From NCBI RefSeq assembly GCF_028309625.1, contig NZ_JAQMHR010000003.1:186001-250000 (forward strand): 64,000 nt of DNA, in the 5' to 3' direction. The stretch is from Trichococcus sp. K1Tr (GTDB taxonomy: Bacteria; Bacillota; Bacilli; Lactobacillales; Aerococcaceae). The notes beneath the pieces were generated by a model, which searched no databases, was not told the origin of the DNA, and was given only the letters and a program-made list of their open reading frames with translations. The translations under genes were made by a program, and so were the position numbers. This document shows positions 58,821 to 64,000 of the stretch, in pieces (positions within the stretch are counted from its first letter, which is position 1; every line of letters begins with the position of its first letter).

Positions 58821-59216
58821 ATGTTAAGGAAATTCCGCATCAAAATCAACGAAAAAGAATACATGGTGGAGATGGAAGAGTTCGGAGCACCGGCCGTAGC
58901 CGCGGCAGCCGCTCAAGCAGCACCCGTACAAGCAGCGCCAGTCGCAGCACCTGTAGCGGCAGCCGCTCCAGTGGCACCTGCACCGGTTGTCGGAAGCGGA
59001 GAGGGCGAACCCATCACTGCGCCAATGCCCGGGAAAATCCTGGACATCAAAGTGAACGTCGGCGATGTCGTGACCGAAAACCAAGTGCTGGCCGTATTGG
59101 AAGCCATGAAACTGGAAAATGAAATCGTGGCGCCACGAGCAGGCACCATCACAGCTGTCGTTGCCACAAAAGGAGCACCGATCGACGTCGGACAAACCAT
59201 CGTAATCATTCAATAA
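58821..59216 (+). CDS. oadD: OadD, biotin carboxyl carrier subunit of oxaloacetate decarboxylase
   Basis: A 131-residue biotin carrier. An N-terminal domain (FRIKINEKEYMVEMEE) leads to an Ala/Pro/Val-rich flexible linker (about residues 20-58) and a biotinyl domain with EAMKLEN, the biotinylated Lys at residue 97, 34 residues from the C-terminus. It shuttles carboxybiotin from the OadA carboxyltransferase to the membrane decarboxylase OadB. In Klebsiella this domain is fused to OadA; here it is separate, as in enterococci. Confidence 0.93.
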   Translation: MLRKFRIKINEKEYMVEMEEFGAPAVAAAAAQAAPVQAAPVAAPVAAAAPVAPAPVVGSGEGEPITAPMPGKILDIKVNVGDVVTENQVLAVLEAMKLENEIVAPRAGTITAVVATKGAPIDVGQTIVIIQ

Positions 59217-59242
59217 AAACAACGTTTGGAGGGAAATAAAAA

Positions 59243-60364
59243 TTGGAACAAATTGTTGCAGGAATCTTATCCGTCACGCCTGGCCAACTGATCATGATGG
59301 TCATCGGCAGTGTGCTGATGTATCTGGGGATCAAGAAAGAATATGAACCGACCTTGTTGGTACCGATGGGATTGGGAACGATCCTCGTCAACTTCCCGGG
59401 AACCGGCGTCTTGACGCAGATGGTCAACGGAAGCGAATCGGAAGGCGTCCTGGACGTCCTTTTCGAAGCCGGCATCAGCACCGAACTGTTCCCGTTATTG
59501 ATCTTTATCGGCATTGGGGCCATGATCGACTTCGGACCGCTGCTACAGAACCCATTCATGCTATTATTCGGCGCTGCTGCCCAATTCGGGATTTTCTTCA
59601 CGATTGCGGTAGCTGTATTTTTCGGATTCGACATCAGGGAAGCCGCTTCGATTGGCATCATCGGCGCCGCCGATGGCCCGACAGCCATCTTTGTTTCTAA
59701 TCAGTTGGCGCCTAATCTCTTGGGACCGATCACCGTCGCAGCCTATTCTTACATGGCCTTGGTGCCGATCATCCAACCGATCGCCATCAAAGCCGTCACG
59801 ACCAAAAAAGAACGTCAGATCCGCATGACCTATAAAGCAGAAGGCGTCTCGAAGATGACGAAAATCCTGTTCCCGATCATCATTACGCTGATTTCGGGCT
59901 TCATCGCGCCGATCTCCTTGCCGCTGGTCGGGTTCCTGATGTTCGGCAACTTATTGCGCGAATGCGGCGTATTGGACCGCTTATCTTTGACGGCCCAAAA
60001 CGAATTGGTCAACATCATCAGCATCCTCTTGGGTTTGACGATTTCCGTCAAGATGCAGGCTGAATTGTTCCTGAACTTGCAGACATTGATGATCATCGCC
60101 TTCGGTCTGGTCGCCTTCATCATGGACACGATTGGTGGCGTGTTATTCGCAAAATTCCTGAACCTGTTCAGGACCCAAAAAATCAATCCGATGATTGGTG
60201 GTGCCGGTATTTCTGCCTTCCCGATGTCCAGCCGGGGCATTCAAAAGATGGCAACGGAAGAAGATCCGCAGAACTTCGTATTGATGTATGCGGTAGGATC
60301 GAACGTTTCCGGACAGATCGCATCCGTTATCGCCGGTGGATTGGTGCTTGGCTTCTTCAGCTAA
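59243..60364 (+). CDS. oadB: OadB, sodium-translocating decarboxylase beta subunit
   Basis: A 373-residue, highly hydrophobic membrane protein with about nine to eleven helices. It is the OadB/MmdB/GcdB type: ATYLGIKKEYEPTLLVPMG-like YLGIKKEYEPTLLVPMG, GAADGPTAIFVSNQLAP with the conserved Asp for Na+, and GGAGISAFPMSSRG. It decarboxylates carboxybiotin and pumps Na+ out. The TTG start at 59243 follows TTTGGAGGG. Confidence 0.95.
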   Translation: MEQIVAGILSVTPGQLIMMVIGSVLMYLGIKKEYEPTLLVPMGLGTILVNFPGTGVLTQMVNGSESEGVLDVLFEAGISTELFPLLIFIGIGAMIDFGPLLQNPFMLLFGAAAQFGIFFTIAVAVFFGFDIREAASIGIIGAADGPTAIFVSNQLAPNLLGPITVAAYSYMALVPIIQPIAIKAVTTKKERQIRMTYKAEGVSKMTKILFPIIITLISGFIAPISLPLVGFLMFGNLLRECGVLDRLSLTAQNELVNIISILLGLTISVKMQAELFLNLQTLMIIAFGLVAFIMDTIGGVLFAKFLNLFRTQKINPMIGGAGISAFPMSSRGIQKMATEEDPQNFVLMYAVGSNVSGQIASVIAGGLVLGFFS

Positions 60365-60392
60365 CCTATTATTCTTTTGAAAGGAGATTGAC

Positions 60393-60524
60393 ATGAGCAC
60401 TTTTGAAAATTTACAGATCGCCCTAGAACTGATGCTTTTTGGGATGGGAGGGATCTTTCTCGTCCTTTTTCTCCTGTATATAGTTTGTATTGTACTGATT
60501 AAACGGTTCCCGGCCGAAAAATGA
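60393..60524 (+). CDS. 43-residue single-pass membrane peptide, possible OadG-like subunit
   Basis: A very short gene, from ATG 60393 behind AAAGGAG to TGA 60522, between oadB and oadA. The product has one hydrophobic helix (residues 12-35), a GMGGIFLVLFLLY motif and a basic end (LIKRFPAEK). The N-terminal helix of OadG/DUF family gamma subunits has the same layout: a short polar start, GMGxVFxxL, then a membrane span. It may supply the membrane anchor that OadH lacks. The start and stop are clear; the function is inference. Confidence 0.75.
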   Translation: MSTFENLQIALELMLFGMGGIFLVLFLLYIVCIVLIKRFPAEK

Positions 60525-60538
60525 TGGAGTTGATGAAA

Positions 60539-61927
60539 ATGACGAAAAAAATCCGTTTTATGGAAACAGTCCTACGGGATGGGCATCAAAGTCTCGTGGC
60601 GACCCGCATGTCGACCCCGGAAATGCTGCCGATTCTGAAAAAAATGGACGAAGCCGGCTATGATGCGCTTGAGGTATGGGGCGGCGCGACCTTCGATGCT
60701 TGCCTGCGGTACTTGAACGAGGACCCATGGGAAAGACTGCGCACAATCCGCAGCGAAGTGAAGCACACGAAGTTGCAGATGCTGTTGAGAGGCCAGAACT
60801 TGTTGGGCTATAAGCACTATCCCGATGATGTCGTCGAAACATTCATCCAGAAAGCGATCGAAAACGGTATCGATGTGATCCGGGTGTTCGACGCGCTGAA
60901 TGATCTGCGGAATCTGAAGACGTCCTTCAAAGCCATCAAAAAATATGGCGGACACTGTCAAGGGACGATCAGTTATACGACCAGCGAAGTGCACAACAAT
61001 GACTATTACCTGAAACTGGTTGCGCAAATGGAAACGATGGGTGCCGATTCGATCTGTATCAAGGACATGGCGGGCATCCTGACGCCGAAGAATGTCTTCG
61101 AATTGGTCAGCGCGCTGAAGAAATCCACGGTGTTGCCGATCCACGTCCACACTCACTGCACAAGCGGCATTGCCGAAATGACTTACCTGATGGCCGCGCA
61201 AGCTGGAGCGGACGGCATCGATTGCGCCATCTCACCATTCTCTGGCGGAACCAGTCAACCGGCGACGGAATCGATGGCGATCGCCTTGGAGGAGATGGGC
61301 TATGATACCGGCTTGGATCTGGAAGTCCTGAAGGAGATTGCGGATCATTTCCGTCCGATCAAAGAGGACTTCCGTAGCAAAGGTCTCCTGAATCCGAAAG
61401 TGATGGATGTCGAGCCGAATACTTTGTTGTACCAAGTTCCCGGGGGCATGCTTTCCAACCTGCTTTCGCAACTGAAAGAGGCGCACCAGGAAGATAAATA
61501 TGAAGCGGTGCTGAAGGAAATCCCGGCAGTAAGGAAAGACATGGGCTATCCGCCGCTTGTGACGCCGTTATCGCAGATGGTCGGCACACAGGCTGTCATG
61601 AACGTGGTGAGCGGGGAACGCTACAAGATGGTACCAAAAGAGATCAAGGATTATGTAAAAGGCTCCTATGGGAAATCACCGGCGCCGCTATCCGAAGAAA
61701 TCAAGCAAAAAATCATCGGCGATGAGGAAACCTGCACGTTACGGCCGGCAGACATGATTGAACCGGGGATGGCAGCCTTCAAAAAGGAAACGGCAGCTTA
61801 CACAGACACGACGGAAGATGTCTTGACGTATGCGCTGCTCCCGAATCTGGCTGAACCGTTTCTGCGCAAAAAGAAAGATCCGTTTTACGATATACCAATC
61901 CAAAACGTTACGATCATCCTTCCTTAA
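60539..61927 (+). CDS. oadA: OadA, oxaloacetate decarboxylase carboxyltransferase subunit
   Basis: A 462-residue protein with the DRE-TIM metallolyase fold followed by the PYC/OadA domain. It begins MTKKIRFMETVLRDGHQSLVATRM, with KDMAGILTPK, VHTHCTSGIAE and the carboxylated-Lys region nearby, and ends with LYALLPNLAEPFL-like. It moves a carboxyl group from oxaloacetate to the biotin on OadD. No biotin domain is fused, in line with the separate OadD. I chose ATG 60539 because GGAG at 60526-60529 is well spaced for it; other ATGs at 60521, 60524 and 60533 are possible. Confidence 0.95.
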   Translation: MTKKIRFMETVLRDGHQSLVATRMSTPEMLPILKKMDEAGYDALEVWGGATFDACLRYLNEDPWERLRTIRSEVKHTKLQMLLRGQNLLGYKHYPDDVVETFIQKAIENGIDVIRVFDALNDLRNLKTSFKAIKKYGGHCQGTISYTTSEVHNNDYYLKLVAQMETMGADSICIKDMAGILTPKNVFELVSALKKSTVLPIHVHTHCTSGIAEMTYLMAAQAGADGIDCAISPFSGGTSQPATESMAIALEEMGYDTGLDLEVLKEIADHFRPIKEDFRSKGLLNPKVMDVEPNTLLYQVPGGMLSNLLSQLKEAHQEDKYEAVLKEIPAVRKDMGYPPLVTPLSQMVGTQAVMNVVSGERYKMVPKEIKDYVKGSYGKSPAPLSEEIKQKIIGDEETCTLRPADMIEPGMAAFKKETAAYTDTTEDVLTYALLPNLAEPFLRKKKDPFYDIPIQNVTIILP

Positions 61928-61936
61928 AGTTACTGG

Positions 61937-61984
61937 AAATACTAGCATAATCTTTTTTATGAGACGAGATTATGCTAGTATTTT
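61937..61984. terminator. Terminator of the tartrate/oad operon
   Basis: A perfect 16-bp stem (61937-61952 with 61968-61983) closes a 15-nt loop, with T residues at the 3' side. It separates oadA from the transporter gene, which therefore has its own promoter. Confidence 0.9.
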
Positions 61985-62009
61985 ATAAAATGGGAAAGCC
62001 ACCCAGCAT

Positions 62010-62051
62010 TTGAGTGGAGTAGCGTATTCTTATTATTTGTAAGCGCTTTTT
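62010..62051 (+). promoter_or_regulatory. Probable promoter and cre-like site of the transporter gene
   Basis: TTGAGT (62010-62015) and TTATTT (62033-62038) have a 17-bp spacer. TGTAAGCGCTTTTT (62038-62051) directly downstream resembles a cre, where CcpA binding would block initiation. Both matches are imperfect. Confidence 0.45.
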
Positions 62052-62113
62052 AAAAAAGCTCGTTCATTTTGATGCGAGCCAACAACTCAAACGAAGAAGG
62101 GACATAATTATTT

Positions 62114-63481
62114 ATGATATTGACATTCCTTGCGATCGCTATGATCACTATCTTTATTGTCGTACTGGCGAAAAAGAAACTTTCCATTTTTGGGGCTTTG
62201 ACCTTAATCCCATTGATTTTCGGTATTATCGCTACTTTCGTGAACAAGGTGCCTTTGACGGACATGTTCGAATGGATCAAGACAGGGCTATTCTACAGCG
62301 TCAATGCTGAAACAGGGAAAGTATCGATGGGGGTAATCTCTCCCGCAATCGTCATCCTGTTTGCGGTACTGTACTTCGGCGTCATGCTGAATGTCGGTCT
62401 GTTCGATCCGCTGTGCGAATTTTTCATTAAAAAAGCCAAAGGCGACCCGTTGAAAGTGACGTTGGCTACTGTTTTGACTTCGCTGGTCGTAACCATGAAC
62501 GGCGATACGACAACTACGATCATCATCTGTGTGGCAGCCTTCATCGAACTTTGGAAACAGATGAAGATGAACTTGCTTTACTTAGCAGTCATCATCGTCA
62601 CGCCAATCGGCATCTTCAACCAATTGCCTTGGGGCGGCCCGACAATCGCGGCCAGCACAGCAATGGGCGTTGAAATCAGCACCTTGTTCGCGGCGTTGTT
62701 GCCAGGGTTATTGGTTGCGGCTGTATACGCAGTCTTCATGGCCTACATCATCGGACTTAAGGAAAGAAAACGTCTGAACTTTGATCCGAAAGATGCCAAA
62801 GATGTCTCACCTGAAACGATTCAAGCTATGCTTAACGCAATCCGCGATAACGAACCTGAATTAAAGAGACCTAAAATGTGGTGGTTCAACCTGGTCATGA
62901 CGCTTGCGATTTTGGCGATGCTGATCATGGATATTGCCCACGGGGGAATCCTGTTCATGCTGGGAGCGGCTATCGCTTTGACTGCGAATTACCGCTCTTC
63001 CAAACTGGTTACGGAACGTTTGGATGCACTTGCTGCCGATTCTTTGGCGCCTGCCTTGGCCACTTTGGCAGCCGGTGTCTTCTCCGGAATCCTGACAGGA
63101 AGCGGAATGGCTACTGCTTTGGCGGAAGGGATCACCAAAATCATCCCTGAAGCGTTGGGTACGCATATGGCGCCGATCTATGCCATCATCTCTGCACCAG
63201 CGATCACATTCCTGCCGCAGGATGCTTTCTACTTCGGGATTGCGAGCGTAATGGCAGGCGTAATGGGCCAGTTCGGCATCACACCAGATCAGGCTGCCGT
63301 CGCTTCGATGGTAGGGCAAGCATTCCGCTTGATCAGCCCGGTCATCCCAGCCTTGTACATGCTATGCGAATACACGGAAATCAACTTTGTCGACTTCCAA
63401 AAAGGCTACATCAAGTTTGCTTGGCCTATCCTGTTCATCTACATCATCGTTTACGGCATCACAGGTGTCATGCCGCTTTAA
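62114..63481 (+). CDS. CitMHS-family carboxylate transporter
   Basis: A 455-residue membrane protein with about 12 helices of the CitMHS (metal-citrate/proton symporter) family: KKKLSIFGALTLIPLIFG, SMGVISPAIVILFAVLYFGVM, MNGDTTTTIIICVAAFI, and FLPQDAFYFGIASVMAGVMG. Located immediately after a tartrate dehydratase/oxaloacetate decarboxylase operon, it more likely imports tartrate (or a related C4 dicarboxylate) than citrate, for which no citrate lyase is present here. GAAGAAGGGAC precedes ATG 62114. Confidence 0.88.
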   Translation: MILTFLAIAMITIFIVVLAKKKLSIFGALTLIPLIFGIIATFVNKVPLTDMFEWIKTGLFYSVNAETGKVSMGVISPAIVILFAVLYFGVMLNVGLFDPLCEFFIKKAKGDPLKVTLATVLTSLVVTMNGDTTTTIIICVAAFIELWKQMKMNLLYLAVIIVTPIGIFNQLPWGGPTIAASTAMGVEISTLFAALLPGLLVAAVYAVFMAYIIGLKERKRLNFDPKDAKDVSPETIQAMLNAIRDNEPELKRPKMWWFNLVMTLAILAMLIMDIAHGGILFMLGAAIALTANYRSSKLVTERLDALAADSLAPALATLAAGVFSGILTGSGMATALAEGITKIIPEALGTHMAPIYAIISAPAITFLPQDAFYFGIASVMAGVMGQFGITPDQAAVASMVGQAFRLISPVIPALYMLCEYTEINFVDFQKGYIKFAWPILFIYIIVYGITGVMPL

Positions 63482-63508
63482 GATGCATCAATAATCAGCT
63501 AATGAAGG

Positions 63509-63542
63509 AAAGCGTTCGGGGGATAAAGCCGAACGCTTTTTT
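63509..63542 (+). terminator. Terminator after the transporter gene
   Basis: A perfect 11-bp stem (63509-63519 with 63529-63539) closes a 9-nt loop and continues into T residues. Confidence 0.92.
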
Positions 63543-63659
63543 GTGCATTTTACTTATGTTAATTTAATAATTTTTAAAACTAACATAGTGACACTCTATA
63601 ATATATGGTAATATTGAAGAAAGAGAGCATCGGAGTCAACGGGAAAGAAGGGTTGCCAA

Positions 63660-64000
63660 TTGGAGAATAACCAGAGCATTTTCGATACGATTTGCCGGCT
63701 GCGGGACGAACAGCCTGGCCTGCCTTATCGATTCCAGGATGAGCGGACGGCTGGGCAAAAAGATGTGCTTTATGTACTTGCATCTGAAGGGATCCCTTTT
63801 TGGCGGAAAGAGGACTTGGCGAAGGAGTGCTGCGGCATCCTCAAGGACCTCGTCAACAAAGAAGAAGCGATCCTGACAGATCCTGTCCTGCGCCATTTTC
63901 TGGAGCATTATCCGATCTGCAGTTATTTCCTGGAATTGCGCGAAAGGGTGCGCATTACTTTGGAGGCGGAATCAGGAGCGAGGGAGCGTCTTTATCACCT
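63660..64000 (+). CDS. Unknown protein, 3' end beyond the window
   Basis: An open frame from TTG 63660 to the window edge (113 codons). The TTG is well placed behind AAGAAGGG. The visible N-terminal part is soluble and charged (DTICRLRDEQPGLPYRF, LYVLASEGIPFWRKEDLAKECCG, LRHFLEHYPICSYFLELRERVRITLEAE). I do not recognise a domain. A TATAAT at 63597-63602 may be its -10. The gene lies downstream of the tartrate locus but behind a terminator, so it is probably independent. Confidence 0.6.
   Translation, partial: MENNQSIFDTICRLRDEQPGLPYRFQDERTAGQKDVLYVLASEGIPFWRKEDLAKECCGILKDLVNKEEAILTDPVLRHFLEHYPICSYFLELRERVRITLEAESGARERLYH

Noticed and set aside
62114-63481. Citrate transporter of a citrate fermentation cluster
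   Set aside because: No citrate lyase genes are present; the linked genes dehydrate tartrate, so tartrate or another dicarboxylate is more likely.

Overview
The window is a chromosomal segment of a Gram-positive bacterium with moderate GC content. T-box control of argS, PhoP-type Pho boxes, strong AAGGAGG ribosome binding sites, frequent TTG/GTG starts and the oadH-oadD-oadB gene order all point to the Firmicutes, order Lactobacillales. A Carnobacteriaceae member such as Trichococcus is my best guess, but that is inference and no rRNA gene is present to confirm it. I see no insertion sequence, phage, CRISPR array, tRNA or rRNA gene. The coding sequence looks like normal core and accessory chromosome.

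Layout. (1) 1-6860: the end of a C-P lyase phosphonate operon (phnM, a hexapeptide transferase, phnL and a PHP-family phosphodiesterase), then a Pho-box promoter and the transporter genes phnD-phnC-phnE-phnE with a thioredoxin-like gene. (2) 7090-16800: small housekeeping and stress genes, including a GyrI-like protein, a uridine-kinase-like protein, a terpene-cyclase-fold protein, a luciferase-like oxidoreductase, a VOC protein, a flavodoxin, RtcB RNA ligase and an acetate transporter. (3) 17000-26200: a P-type ATPase with an altered hinge motif, a UMF1 exporter, a SOUL protein, a barnase/barstar pair, a DHFR-like reductase, an AlkD-like protein, an alpha/beta hydrolase and a GNAT protein. 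(4) 26200-35160: T-box and argS, a ClC transporter, a second GyrI-like protein, a MATE exporter placed just behind a terminator, and a cation:proton antiporter governed by a fluoride riboswitch. (5) 35380-44160: a nucleotidyltransferase-like gene, a 52-bp tandem repeat array, a SIMPL protein, murE, and a four-gene catabolic cluster (lyase, GNAT, M20 amidohydrolase, MmgE/PrpD). (6) 44160-54950: YdbC, an MFS transporter, a macrodomain protein, DUF975, an SDR, a zinc metallopeptidase, a Zn/Cd-type P1B ATPase behind a consensus promoter and dyad operator, a GC-rich inverted-repeat element, and an iron alcohol dehydrogenase. (7) 55190-63540: an L-tartrate fermentation locus.

How the parts work together. 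The tartrate locus has two GntR regulators, TtdAB (tartrate to oxaloacetate), and a sodium-pumping oxaloacetate decarboxylase split into OadH, OadD (biotin carrier), OadB and OadA plus a 43-residue membrane peptide. A CitMHS-type carboxylate transporter follows. Together they would take up tartrate, dehydrate it, and decarboxylate oxaloacetate to pyruvate while exporting sodium. The phosphonate region shows phosphate-starvation control and appears to replace PhnP with a PHP-family enzyme. The antiporter under fluoride-riboswitch control is probably part of a fluoride or pH stress response.
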